Below are positions 1 through 7,450 of a DNA stretch of 24,036 nt, one piece after another. The first letter of the stretch is position 1. Each line of letters begins with the position of its first letter. The notes below the pieces were generated by a model. The model worked only from the letters and a program-made list of their open reading frames with translations, was not told where the DNA came from and did not search any database. The position numbers and the translations under genes were made by a program. The DNA is from Acetobacteraceae bacterium (GTDB taxonomy: Bacteria; Pseudomonadota; Alphaproteobacteria; Acetobacterales; Acetobacteraceae), in contig DAHUXX010000207.1 of the NCBI GenBank assembly GCA_027306955.1, positions 1 through 24,036 on the forward strand, read 5' to 3'.

Positions 1-1
1 C

Positions 2-1078
2 GCGACATTCACCGCGCGAATGGCGGCAGGCGCCGACGGCCTCGTGGCGTATCGCGAGAACCCGCACGTGGACGCTCGCGCCGCCTCGATGCGCGCGGCG
101 CGGCTGCTTTCCCGCGCGCTGGGCGAGTCTGTCCGTCCACGGCAATCCTGGCGCCGCGTGCCGGTGATCTGGCCGCCCACCGGCACCGGCACCGCCGACG
201 ACCCGATGCGCTCGCTGCAGGCGGAGGCCCGCGCCATCGAGGCACGCATGCCCGGGGTCTGGGCTGTCAATGTGGTCGCCGGCTTCGCCTTTGCCGATGC
301 GACCGATGCCGGCGTCTCGGTTTCCGCCATGCTCGGACCGGAGGCCGGAGCGCAAGCACACGCGGCGCTGGACGCTCTCGTTCTCCGCGCCGTCGAGCTG
401 CGTGCCAAGGGGTTGCCGCATGAACACGATCTCGACGCGGTCCTGCGACGCGTGCTGCCGGTGGCGCGCGGACCGGTGCTGCTGGTCGAGCCGGCTGACA
501 ACATCGGTGGCGGCGCGCCGGGCGATTGCACCGATGTCCTGCGCGCCCTGCTGCGCCATGGCGCGCCCAACAGCGGCGTCATCCTGAACGATCCCGATGC
601 GGTCGGGCGTCTTGGCACGCTGCGGCCGGGCGACACGATGACGTTGCCGCTTGGCGGCAAGGGCTGGCGCAGTGATCCCGGGCCCGTGACCCTGGATGTG
701 GAATTCGTTTCGCGCAGCGAAGGGAATTTCCAGCTCGAGGACCGCAACAGCCATCTCGCGGCGTCCACCGGCATCCACGTGGCGATGGGCCCGTGTGCCA
801 CGGTGCGCCATCGCGGTATCACCATGCTGCTGACCAGCCGCAAGACGCCACCCTTCGATCTCGGACAGTGGCGCAGCCAGGGCATCGCACCCAAGGCGTT
901 CGAGCTGATCGGCGTGAAGGCCGCGGTTGCCCACCGTCGCGCCTACGACAGGATCGCCGCCGCCTCGTTTACGGTCGCCACGCGCGGGCCATGTGCCTCC
1001 GATCTCACGACCCTGCCCTATCGCCGGCTGCAGCGACCGATCTTTCCGCTCGACCTGCATGTCGGGACGGCGCGCTGA
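2..1078 (+). CDS. M81-family (MlrC-like) metallopeptidase, 5'-truncated by window edge
   Basis: The reading frame is open from base 2 and already coding there, so the true start lies upstream; 358 residues are visible. The fragment begins just before the motif NPHVD (fragment residues 20-24). Its His matches the conserved zinc-ligand His of MlrC/microcystinase-C proteins. The C-terminal MlrC domain is complete, including the Gly-rich stretch DNIGGGAPGDCTD, which parallels DNPGGGVAGDST in the next gene. Alignment by eye with that neighbour suggests about 139 N-terminal residues are missing, which would include the first Glu and Asp/His metal ligands. Family members hydrolyse linearised cyclic peptides or related amides, or are of unknown function; many sit next to peptide ABC transporters. 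The gene ends 47 bp before the next M81 gene and is probably cotranscribed with it. The family assignment is firm, but the substrate is unknown. A longer reading from the first ATG at 20 would only lose six residues and is not the real start. Confidence 0.88.
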   Translation, partial: ATFTARMAAGADGLVAYRENPHVDARAASMRAARLLSRALGESVRPRQSWRRVPVIWPPTGTGTADDPMRSLQAEARAIEARMPGVWAVNVVAGFAFADATDAGVSVSAMLGPEAGAQAHAALDALVLRAVELRAKGLPHEHDLDAVLRRVLPVARGPVLLVEPADNIGGGAPGDCTDVLRALLRHGAPNSGVILNDPDAVGRLGTLRPGDTMTLPLGGKGWRSDPGPVTLDVEFVSRSEGNFQLEDRNSHLAASTGIHVAMGPCATVRHRGITMLLTSRKTPPFDLGQWRSQGIAPKAFELIGVKAAVAHRRAYDRIAAASFTVATRGPCASDLTTLPYRRLQRPIFPLDLHVGTAR

Positions 1079-1113
1079 CCGACGTTGCGGATCGGGAACG
1101 TCACCCGCCAACC

Positions 1114-1120
1114 GGAGGAA
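1114..1120 (+). promoter_or_regulatory. Shine-Dalgarno site fixing a TTG start for the second M81 gene
   Basis: GGAGGAA lies seven bases (counting from the end of GGAGG) before a TTG at 1126. No ATG or GTG in the same frame near here gives a sensible N-terminus, and the TTG start yields the family's typical beginning MRIFTASLATETNTF. This decides the start over the much longer open frame extending back into the previous gene. Confidence 0.75.
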
Positions 1121-1125
1121 CCCGC

Positions 1126-2610
1126 TTGCGCATCTTCACCGCCTCACTCGCGACGGAGACCAACACATTCGCGCCCCTGCCGACGGACCGGCTCGCCTTT
1201 GAGGAGACGGCCTATTTCCCACCCGGCACCCACCCCGAGACGCCGACGCTGTGCAGCGCGCCGGTCGTTGCGGCCAGGCGGCTGCGCAGACAGGGACACA
1301 CGGTGATCGAGGGCACCGCGACCTGGGCGGAGCCGGCGGGCCTGGTCGGGCGTGCCGCCTATGGATCCTTGCGCGACGAGATCCTGAACCAGCTCCGCGC
1401 GGCGCTGCCCGTTGATGTCGCGCTGTTCGGGCTGCATGGCTGCATGGTCGCGGACGGCTATGACGACTGCGAGGGCGACCTGCTTTCACGTGCCCGCGCC
1501 ATCGCGCCGGAGGCGGTGATCGGGGCCGAACTCGACCTGCACGCGCATCTTTCCGAGGCGATGGTCAACGCGGCGGACGTGGTCGTCGCGTTCAAGGAGT
1601 TTCCGCACACCGACTTTCTGGCGCGCGCCGAGGACCTGGTGCGGCTGTGCGTGGCCACCGCCGAGGGCAAGGTGCGGCCCGTCCCGGCGGTTTACGACAT
1701 GCGGCGCATCGGTGGGTACATGACCTCGCGCGAACCCGGCCGGTCGTTCACCGACCGGCTGCTGGCGTTGGAGGGGCATGGCGGCATTCTCTCGGCGAGC
1801 ATCGTGCACGGCTACCAGGCCGCGGATGTGTACGACATGGGAATGAAGGTGCTTGTCTATGGCGACGGCGACGGCGTGCACGCCGGAGCGGTGGCGCAGG
1901 CGCTCGCACACGAGATCCTGAGCTGGACGCCCGACCAGGAGACGCCGCACCACAAGCCCGCCGCCGCGATCGACAAGGCGGTCGCGATCAGGGGGCAGCC
2001 CGTGGTGCTCGCGGACCGCTGGGACAACCCCGGCGGTGGCGTGGCGGGCGACAGCACCGTCCTGCTGCGCGCCCTGCTCGACCGACCGGACGTGCCCGCC
2101 GCGATCGGCGCGATGTGGGACCCGATCGCCGTGAAGCTCGCGGCGGCGGCGGGCGCGGGCGCGCGGCTGCATCTGCGGTTCTGCGGCAAGGCGACGCCGC
2201 AATCGGGTGAGCCGGTGGATGCGCTCGTGCAGGTACGCAGCGTCAGCGACAACCTGCTGATCCCGTTCGAGCAGAGCGTGGTAAGCCTCGGCGCGGCCGC
2301 CTGTATCAGCATCGGGTCGCTCGATGTCGTGCTCGCGAGCACGCGCGCGCAGACCTTCTCGCCCGAGGCGTTCACGCGGATGGGCATCGATCTGCGGCAG
2401 AAGAAGGTCGTGGCGGTGAAGTCGTCCAACCATTTCTATGCTGCCTTCGCGCCGCTTGCCGCGGACGTGCTCTATGTCGACAGTGGCGGCCCCTACCCGC
2501 CCGACCCGCGGCGCGTCACCTACAACAAGCTGCGCCGGCCGATCGCGCCACTCGATCCGGAACCGATCGCGGCGCGTGGCCTTCTGTCCCTGCCGGCGCG
2601 GCCGCGGTGA
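1126..2610 (+). CDS. M81-family (MlrC-like) metallopeptidase, complete
   Basis: This is a 494-residue protein, the usual length for the family, starting at TTG 1126 behind GGAGGAA. It has the N-terminal DUF1485-type domain followed by the MlrC C-terminal domain. Visible candidate metal-site residues are Glu11 in ATETNTF, Asp137 and His139 in ELDLHAH, and His161 in EFPHTD; His104 lies in the conserved GLHGCM. The C-terminal Gly-rich loop reads DNPGGGVAGDST. Known members (MlrC) are zinc-dependent peptidases acting on linear peptides in the cytoplasm, and no signal peptide is seen here. The stop overlaps the next gene's GTG start by four bases (GTGA), indicating translational coupling to the PLP enzyme. 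With the upstream paralogue it forms a tandem pair that is clearly diverged, so the two copies probably handle different substrates or form a heteromer. The family call is firm; the physiological substrate is not known. Confidence 0.92.
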   Translation: MRIFTASLATETNTFAPLPTDRLAFEETAYFPPGTHPETPTLCSAPVVAARRLRRQGHTVIEGTATWAEPAGLVGRAAYGSLRDEILNQLRAALPVDVALFGLHGCMVADGYDDCEGDLLSRARAIAPEAVIGAELDLHAHLSEAMVNAADVVVAFKEFPHTDFLARAEDLVRLCVATAEGKVRPVPAVYDMRRIGGYMTSREPGRSFTDRLLALEGHGGILSASIVHGYQAADVYDMGMKVLVYGDGDGVHAGAVAQALAHEILSWTPDQETPHHKPAAAIDKAVAIRGQPVVLADRWDNPGGGVAGDSTVLLRALLDRPDVPAAIGAMWDPIAVKLAAAAGAGARLHLRFCGKATPQSGEPVDALVQVRSVSDNLLIPFEQSVVSLGAAACISIGSLDVVLASTRAQTFSPEAFTRMGIDLRQKKVVAVKSSNHFYAAFAPLAADVLYVDSGGPYPPDPRRVTYNKLRRPIAPLDPEPIAARGLLSLPARPR

Positions 2611-3758
2611 GCGCCATGTCCGCGCAGGCGGGCCCACTGCACAGCCCGATGCTTGAACGGCTGGGCTTGCGCAGCGTCATCAACGCAAGTTCCTGGCTGA
2701 CCAGCCTCGGCGGCAGCCTGATGGCACCCGAGGTGCTGGCGGCGATGCAGGATGTGTCGCGGCATTTCGTGGACATGGCGGCACTGAACCGCGTCGCGGG
2801 CGAGCGGCTGGCCGAAGCCACCGGGGCGCAGGCCGGCATGGTCACCGCCGGCGCTTCCGCGGCGCTGGTGCTGCAGGCGGCTGCGTGCCTCACCGGCGAA
2901 GAATATGCCGCCTCGGTCCTGCCCGATACGCGTCCTGAACGCTGCGAGATCGTCATTCAGAAGGCGCACCGCAACCGATACGACGGTGCCTGGCGCCTCG
3001 GTGGCGCCAGGCTCGTCGAGATCGGCACCGCGCGCGCCACCGCCGATTGGGAGCTCCGGGGGGCAATCGGCACGCGGACCGCCGCCGTCGCCTATGTGGA
3101 GGCGCCATTCCTGGGCCAGCCGCTGCCGTTCGAGCGGATCGTCGAGATCGCGCACCGCCACCAGGTGCCGGTGATCGTCGATGCCGCGGCGGAGGTCCCT
3201 CCCGTGGGCAATCTGCGGCGCCATATCGCGGCAGGCGCGGACCTTGTCGCCTACAGCGGCGGCAAGGGGATTGGCGGCCCGCAGACTTCGGGAATCCTGT
3301 GTGGCCGGCGCGACCTGATAGAGGCCGCCTGGGTGCACGGGCTCAACTACGACAGCCCGCATGCCGGGGTCGGGCGGCCGATGAAGGCAAGCAAGGAGAG
3401 CATCGTCGGACTGCTGGTGGCGCTCGATTTGTTTCTTGCGCGCAACCATGCAGCGGATGTGCAGCGCTGGCGTGCCATGGCGGCGCATGTGGTGGCAGCG
3501 CTCCAGGGTGTTCCGGCGGTCAGCGCCTGGGTCGAAGAGGAGGGCCGACAGGGGCCGCAGGCGATCATCCAGCTCGCACCGCCGCATGACGGCGGAGCCG
3601 TTGCCGCCGCGTTGCTGCGCGGCGACCCGCCCATCGCCATCGGCGCAGGCGGCCTGCGCGGCGAGCTCTTCGCGGTGATGGTGACGTTGCGAAACGGCGA
3701 GGAGCGCATCGTCGCCGACCGGCTCCGCGAGGTGCTCTCGCGCAGCGGCTCGCGATGA
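2607..3758 (+). CDS. PLP-dependent lyase/transferase of the SelA / D-glucosaminate-6-phosphate ammonia-lyase (DgaE-like) group
   Basis: This is a 383-residue fold-type I PLP enzyme. The presumed Schiff-base lysine is Lys220 in AYSGGKGIGGPQTSGI, and the cofactor-ring Asp is Asp192 in VIVDAAAEVPP; an Ala/Gly-rich phosphate-binding region reads TAGASAALVLQ (80-90). These signatures are typical of the SelA-like group that includes DgaE, which catalyses ammonia elimination from amino sugars or amino acids. True SelA is longer and accompanies selB/tRNA-Sec, which are absent here, so selenocysteine synthesis is unlikely. The start is either GTG 2607, overlapping the previous stop as GTGA, or ATG 2616; neither has a strong ribosome site, and coupling favours GTG. 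Lying directly behind two M81 genes, it may process an amino acid released by them; that link is inference. Confidence 0.82.
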   Translation: MSAMSAQAGPLHSPMLERLGLRSVINASSWLTSLGGSLMAPEVLAAMQDVSRHFVDMAALNRVAGERLAEATGAQAGMVTAGASAALVLQAAACLTGEEYAASVLPDTRPERCEIVIQKAHRNRYDGAWRLGGARLVEIGTARATADWELRGAIGTRTAAVAYVEAPFLGQPLPFERIVEIAHRHQVPVIVDAAAEVPPVGNLRRHIAAGADLVAYSGGKGIGGPQTSGILCGRRDLIEAAWVHGLNYDSPHAGVGRPMKASKESIVGLLVALDLFLARNHAADVQRWRAMAAHVVAALQGVPAVSAWVEEEGRQGPQAIIQLAPPHDGGAVAAALLRGDPPIAIGAGGLRGELFAVMVTLRNGEERIVADRLREVLSRSGSR

Positions 3759-3830
3759 TCCAGCGCCTCGAGCCTGGCGCGTGCTGTGGCAGGGCGGTCC
3801 CTCACCCTGGTGCGGCCGGAGAAGCGCCGT

Positions 3831-3977
3831 TCAGCCGGGCATCCTCGCGAAGCTCTTGATGTCGCCGCCGAGGTGCACCCAGGGCTGCGTACTGTCGCGG
3901 TAAATCTGCATCGCCGGCTTTACCCAGCTCCTGTCGTCGAACGTGCCGGCGTTCAGCATCACCCGATATCCCGCTGA
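3831..3977 (-). pseudogene. C-terminal remnant resembling a GFA-family (glutathione-dependent formaldehyde-activating-like) protein
   Basis: On the minus strand an open stretch of 48 codons reads into a stop at 3833-3831. Its content is protein-like rather than random: LNAGTFDDRSW, then KPAMQIY, QPWVHLGGD and a final ARMPG. This order (Gly-Thr-x-Asp-Asp, Lys-Pro, then Pro-Trp-Val) matches the end of GFA-domain proteins. An in-frame stop lies directly upstream at 3980-3978, and the zinc-binding Cys motifs of the family's N-terminal part are absent from the adjoining DNA, so the gene is truncated. No start codon with a ribosome site precedes it. I infer a relic left by a rearrangement between the two flanking operons. 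The family call is by pattern memory and is moderate; that it is a decayed coding fragment is somewhat safer. Confidence 0.45.
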
Positions 3978-4117
3978 TCACGGTCTGGATCGGCAACCTC
4001 GCCCGCACGCGCAGGCGTGACGGGCGCGAACTTGCCCGGTGCAGCACGGACCGCCGCGGCGCCGCGCTGTTGGATCAGTCGAGCTTGACCCGGACCGCCG
4101 CGCACGCCGATGCAACC

Positions 4118-4146
4118 TTGCCGGACACACGGCGCGGCGCTAAAAC
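4118..4146 (+). promoter_or_regulatory. Predicted sigma-70-type promoter of the lacI-led sugar operon
   Basis: TTGCCG (4118-4123) and TAAAAC (4141-4146) are separated by exactly 17 bases. Each hexamer matches the sigma-70 consensus at 4 of 6 positions. Transcription would start near 4153, about 50 bases before the lacI ATG at 4203. The patch is noticeably AT-richer than its surroundings, and a LacI-type palindrome lies immediately downstream. Confidence 0.5.
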
Positions 4147-4155
4147 CCGCATCAA

Positions 4156-4169
4156 CCAAAACGTTTCGG
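4156..4169 (+). promoter_or_regulatory. Putative LacI-family operator
   Basis: The sequence CCAAAACGTTTCGG is a near-perfect palindrome. AAACGTTT (4159-4166) is exact, flanked by one mismatched pair and then CC/GG, and the symmetry partly continues outward. A central CpG within an A/T-rich core is the classic form of LacI/GalR operators. It sits just downstream of the predicted -10 element, over the start of transcription, and 33 bases before the LacI-family gene. Repression of that gene and of the overlapping transporter operon by its own product is therefore likely. Confidence 0.55.
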
Positions 4170-4202
4170 ATGGCCCTGTGCCGTCCAAGCCTGGGGAGGA
4201 GC

Positions 4203-5273
4203 ATGACACTCGCGCGCATTGCCGCCCGCCTCGGCCTGTCCGTCACCACCGTCTCGCGCGCGCTCGCGGGCTATGGCGACGTGGCGGCTTCCACCCGCAG
4301 GCGCGTCGCGGCCGAAGCGCGCCGCATCGGCTACCACCCCAACCCGATAGCGCGCCGACTGCAGAGCGGGCGGACCGACGCGGTGGGCATCGTGCTGCCC
4401 ACCGGGCCCGGCCAGTTCGACGACCCGTTCTTCCTGCGCCTGCTCGCCGCTGTCGGGCCGCGGCTGCGCGACGCGGGGCTCGACCTGCTTGTCACCACGG
4501 CGCGACCCGGTGCGGAGGAGATGGAAGCCTATCGCCACCTCGTCGAAGGCCGCCGCGTCGATGGCATGTTGCTCGCCCGCACCCGCGTGCGCGATCCGCG
4601 CATCGCCTATCTGCAGCAGCAGGGCATGCCATTCGCGGCGCACGGACGCTCCATCACGCGCGCGCCCTTTGCGCATGTCGATATCGACAGCGAGGCCGCG
4701 TTCCGCGACGCGACGCAACGCCTGATCGGCCTCGGCCACACGCGCATCGGCCTCATCGGCGCGCCTGGCGACTACATGTTCGCGCGCCTGCGCCGCGCCG
4801 GCTGGCGCAAGGCGCTCGCCGCCGCCGGCCTGCCGGCGCGCCATCACGAGGCCGGCGAACCCACGGAGGAGAACGGCGCCCTCATCGCGCGCCGGATGCT
4901 GACGCTCGCCGCGGCGCCCACCGCGCTCCTCTGCGCCACCGACCGTCTCGCCGTCGGCGCGCTGCACGCGCTGAGCGCGGCGGGCCTGCGCGCCGGCCGC
5001 GACGTCTCCGTCATCGGCTACGACGATCTGCCGCAGGCGACCTATACGGACCCGCCGCTCACCACCATCGCGCAGCCGATCGATCGCGCCGCGACCTTGC
5101 TCGTGGACATGCTGCTGGCGCTGCGCCACGGCGTGTCCCCCGCGACACTGCACCGCATCCTGCCCGCGCGGCTTATCCCGCGCGGCTCGGACGGGCCTGC
5201 CCCGCGCCCGCGCGCGGCCATCACAACGAAGCCCCAGGGAGGACTCCATGACGCCGATACGCCTGCTTCCTAG
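4203..5273 (+). CDS. LacI-family transcriptional repressor
   Basis: This is a 356-residue protein of standard LacI length. The N-terminal helix-turn-helix is at residues 3-24 (LARIAARLGLSVTTVSRAL), followed by the hinge region YHPNPIARRLQSGRT (44-58). The effector-binding periplasmic-binding-protein-like domain includes the typical VSVIGYDDLP from about residue 268. ATG 4203 is chosen because it places the helix-turn-helix at the very N-terminus; the purine-rich GGGGAGG before it is only three bases away, closer than usual. An upstream in-frame ATG at 4170 would overlap the predicted operator. The stop lies 26 bases inside the following binding-protein gene, so regulator and transporter are translationally linked in one operon. 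The ligand is presumably the imported glycoside or its hydrolysis product (inference from neighbours). Confidence 0.93.
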   Translation: MTLARIAARLGLSVTTVSRALAGYGDVAASTRRRVAAEARRIGYHPNPIARRLQSGRTDAVGIVLPTGPGQFDDPFFLRLLAAVGPRLRDAGLDLLVTTARPGAEEMEAYRHLVEGRRVDGMLLARTRVRDPRIAYLQQQGMPFAAHGRSITRAPFAHVDIDSEAAFRDATQRLIGLGHTRIGLIGAPGDYMFARLRRAGWRKALAAAGLPARHHEAGEPTEENGALIARRMLTLAAAPTALLCATDRLAVGALHALSAAGLRAGRDVSVIGYDDLPQATYTDPPLTTIAQPIDRAATLLVDMLLALRHGVSPATLHRILPARLIPRGSDGPAPRPRAAITTKPQGGLHDADTPAS

Positions 5274-6546
5274 GCTCGCGCCGGCATGCGCCGTCGCGGC
5301 CCTCGCGCTCGCGGCCCCGCGCCCCGCGGCAGCCGCCGAGCCCGTCTGGCTCTCGACCCAGCTCCGCCCGATCGAGGAAGCGCAGCACGTGCGCACCGTC
5401 ATCCTCAAGGATTCGCCGGTGAAGGCGGACTTCATCGCCGACCAGCCCTCCTCCTTCACCGTGCGCGTGGAGGCGGAGGCCAAGACGGGCCACCATGTGG
5501 TGAGCCTGCTCGGCGCGCTGCACGGCGAGCTCGAACCCTTCGTGCCGCTGGGCCTGCTGCAGCCACTCGACGGCCTGGTGCCCAGGCTCGCCGCCGACAA
5601 GATTCCGAATTCGCTGATGCAGCTTGGCAAATTCGGCACGCAGCACCAGTACTACATCCCCTGGATGCAGGCGACCTACATCATGGCCGCCAACCGCAAG
5701 GCACTGCCCTACCTGCCCAAGGGCGCCAGTCTCGACCACCTCACCTACGGCCAGCTCGAGCAATGGGCGGCGGCGATCCACAAGGCGACCGGCAGGCGCC
5801 TGCTCGGCTTCCCTGCCGGGCCCAGCGGCCTGATGCACCGTTTCTTCGAGGGCTATCTCTACCCCGCCTATACCGGCGGCGTCGTCACCACGTTCCGTTC
5901 GCCGGACGCGGTGAAGATGTGGGAGACCTTCCGCAGGCTTTGGGCCCAGGTGAACCCGAACTCTACCAGCTATGGCTTCATGCAGGAGCCGCTGCTGTCC
6001 GGCGATGTCTGGATCGCCTTCGACCACGTCGCGCGGCTGCAGGATGCGTTCCGCAAGCGGCCGCAGGATTTCGTTGCCTTCCCGGCACCATCCGGGCCCG
6101 AGGGCCTCGCCTACATGCCGGTCGTCGCCGGCCTCGCGATCCCCAAGGGCGCGCCGCACCCGAAGCAGGCGGCGGCCCTGATCGAGTATCTCTCCAAGCC
6201 CTCGACGCAGATCCTCACGCTCAAGACGTCCAGCTTCTTCCCGGCGGACGCGGTGCCCACCCCCACCGATCTCGAACCGGGCCTGAAGGCGGAGGGCGAT
6301 GCGGTCGCCAAGATGCTGGCGGCGCCGGACGCGAAGCCGGCGCTGCTGCCCGTGGGGCTCGGCGCCAAAGGCGGCGAGTTCGACAAGATCTTCCTCGACA
6401 CGTTCCAGCTCATCGTGTTGCGTCACGAAGCGCCCGAGGCGGTGCTGAAGCGGGAGGGCGAGGCGATGCAGCGGATCCTCAACGACGTGCATGCCAGGTG
6501 CTGGGCACCGGACCCGCCGAGCAGCGGCACGTGCCAGGTCAACTGA
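5248..6546 (+). CDS. Sugar-type ABC transporter substrate-binding protein (family 1 extracellular solute-binding protein)
   Basis: This is a 432-residue exported protein. Residues 1-30 form a Sec signal peptide: Arg5/Arg9, a hydrophobic Ala/Leu core, and a probable AAA|EP cleavage after residue 30. The mature part has the features of family 1 binding proteins: an early ADFIADQPSSF segment, aromatic pocket residues in QYYIPWMQATY, and the hinge-like motif VVAGLAIPKGAPHPKQA followed by AALIEYLSKP. It would capture a sugar or glycoside in the periplasm and deliver it to the two permeases encoded next. AGGGAGG (5236-5242) stands five bases before ATG 5248, a good ribosome site inside the end of lacI. 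Two cysteines near the C-terminus (CWAPDPPSSGTC) could form a disulfide. Which sugar it binds cannot be read from the sequence. Confidence 0.9.
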   Translation: MTPIRLLPRLAPACAVAALALAAPRPAAAAEPVWLSTQLRPIEEAQHVRTVILKDSPVKADFIADQPSSFTVRVEAEAKTGHHVVSLLGALHGELEPFVPLGLLQPLDGLVPRLAADKIPNSLMQLGKFGTQHQYYIPWMQATYIMAANRKALPYLPKGASLDHLTYGQLEQWAAAIHKATGRRLLGFPAGPSGLMHRFFEGYLYPAYTGGVVTTFRSPDAVKMWETFRRLWAQVNPNSTSYGFMQEPLLSGDVWIAFDHVARLQDAFRKRPQDFVAFPAPSGPEGLAYMPVVAGLAIPKGAPHPKQAAALIEYLSKPSTQILTLKTSSFFPADAVPTPTDLEPGLKAEGDAVAKMLAAPDAKPALLPVGLGAKGGEFDKIFLDTFQLIVLRHEAPEAVLKREGEAMQRILNDVHARCWAPDPPSSGTCQVN

Positions 6547-6592
6547 CGGGAGCGCGCCGCCCGCGCCCCACGGTGCGGGCGGCGACCGCCGC

Positions 6593-7450
6593 ATGCGCTC
6601 GCGCAGCCTGCCCTATCTGCTGATCGCACCGGCCTCGCTGTTGCTGGCGGTGCTGTTCCTCTGGCCGCTGGCGCAGACGGCGCTGCTCGCCTTCCGCGCG
6701 CCCGGCCCGCTCGGCACCGATGTCTGGAGCCTCGCCCATATCGGGCGCATGGTCGGCGACTTCGATTTTCACAGCGCGCTCTACAACACGCTGGGGCTCG
6801 TCGTCGTTGTGGTGCCGCTGCAATTCGTCCTCGCGCTGACCATGGCGAACATGCTGCGCCACATTCGCGCCGGCCGCAGCCTGGTGCTCTGGATTTGGTC
6901 GATTCCGCTCGGCATTTCCGATCTCGCGGCGGGCCTGGTGTGGCTCGCGATCCTCTCCGAGCGCGGCTATCTCAACACGGTGCTGCAGGCGGTGGGGATC
7001 ATCTCCGGGCCACGCTCCTGGCTCACCTACGAGACCCCCGGCGTGTTGTTCGCCGCCATCGTCGCGACCGAGCTCTGGCGCGCGACGGCCATCGTGCTCG
7101 TGATCCTGGTCGCCGGGCTCGACATGATCCCGCGCGAATACGCCGAGGCCGCGGAGGTCTTCGGCGCCACGCCCTGGCAACGTTTCCGGCGCGTCACCCT
7201 GCCGCTGCTGCGCCCCTCGATCCAGACGGCGCTGATCCTGCGCACCGTGCTCGCCTTCGAGATGTTCGCGACCGTGGTCGCGATCGGCGGCCGCAACTTC
7301 CCGGTGCTGGCGAGCAAGGCCTATGACTGGCAGTATTTCGACCAGAACACCGGTGTCGCCGCCGCCTACGCGCTCGTCATCATGGCCGCGGCGATTGCCG
7401 CGACGCTCGTCTACCTGCGCCTGCTGCGCTCGCCGGAGCATGCGCGATGA
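6593..7450 (+). CDS. ABC sugar transporter permease, MalF/UgpA-like
   Basis: This is a 285-residue membrane protein with about six hydrophobic segments (roughly 8-28, 64-86, 97-119, 151-173, 211-232, 256-276). The cytoplasmic EAA loop EAAEVFGATPWQRF (185-198), continuing to TLPLLRP, is the ATPase docking site of the MalF-type family. ATG 6593 starts directly before the first membrane helix; the longer open frame beginning inside the binding-protein gene would add a charged, non-membrane leader and is rejected, although no strong ribosome site precedes 6593. The stop overlaps the next permease's start as ATGA, a sign of coupled synthesis of the two membrane subunits in equal amounts. It acts in the inner membrane as half of the translocation pore. 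Confidence 0.92.
   Translation: MRSRSLPYLLIAPASLLLAVLFLWPLAQTALLAFRAPGPLGTDVWSLAHIGRMVGDFDFHSALYNTLGLVVVVVPLQFVLALTMANMLRHIRAGRSLVLWIWSIPLGISDLAAGLVWLAILSERGYLNTVLQAVGIISGPRSWLTYETPGVLFAAIVATELWRATAIVLVILVAGLDMIPREYAEAAEVFGATPWQRFRRVTLPLLRPSIQTALILRTVLAFEMFATVVAIGGRNFPVLASKAYDWQYFDQNTGVAAAYALVIMAAAIAATLVYLRLLRSPEHAR

Larger units (their letters stand above)
3759..4202. other. Intergenic region: decayed gene fragment then promoter/operator
   Basis: This 444-bp gap separates the M81/PLP block from the LacI-led operon. The first part (3759-3830) shows nothing recognisable. Bases 3831-3977 hold a minus-strand gene remnant, described separately. Bases 3978-4117 carry no convincing gene on either strand; the open frames there lack ribosome sites and family motifs. 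Bases 4118-4169 hold the predicted lacI promoter and operator. No clear Rho-independent terminator for the upstream operon was seen. Confidence 0.6.

Noticed and set aside
793..1125. N-terminal extension of the second M81 protein back into the first gene
   Set aside because: The GGAGGAA/TTG start at 1126 gives the family N-terminus; the extension overlaps the conserved end of the first M81 gene in another frame.
2607..3758. Selenocysteine synthase (SelA) proper
   Set aside because: The protein is shorter than SelA and no selB, selD or tRNA-Sec gene is visible; the context is catabolic, fitting the DgaE-like branch.
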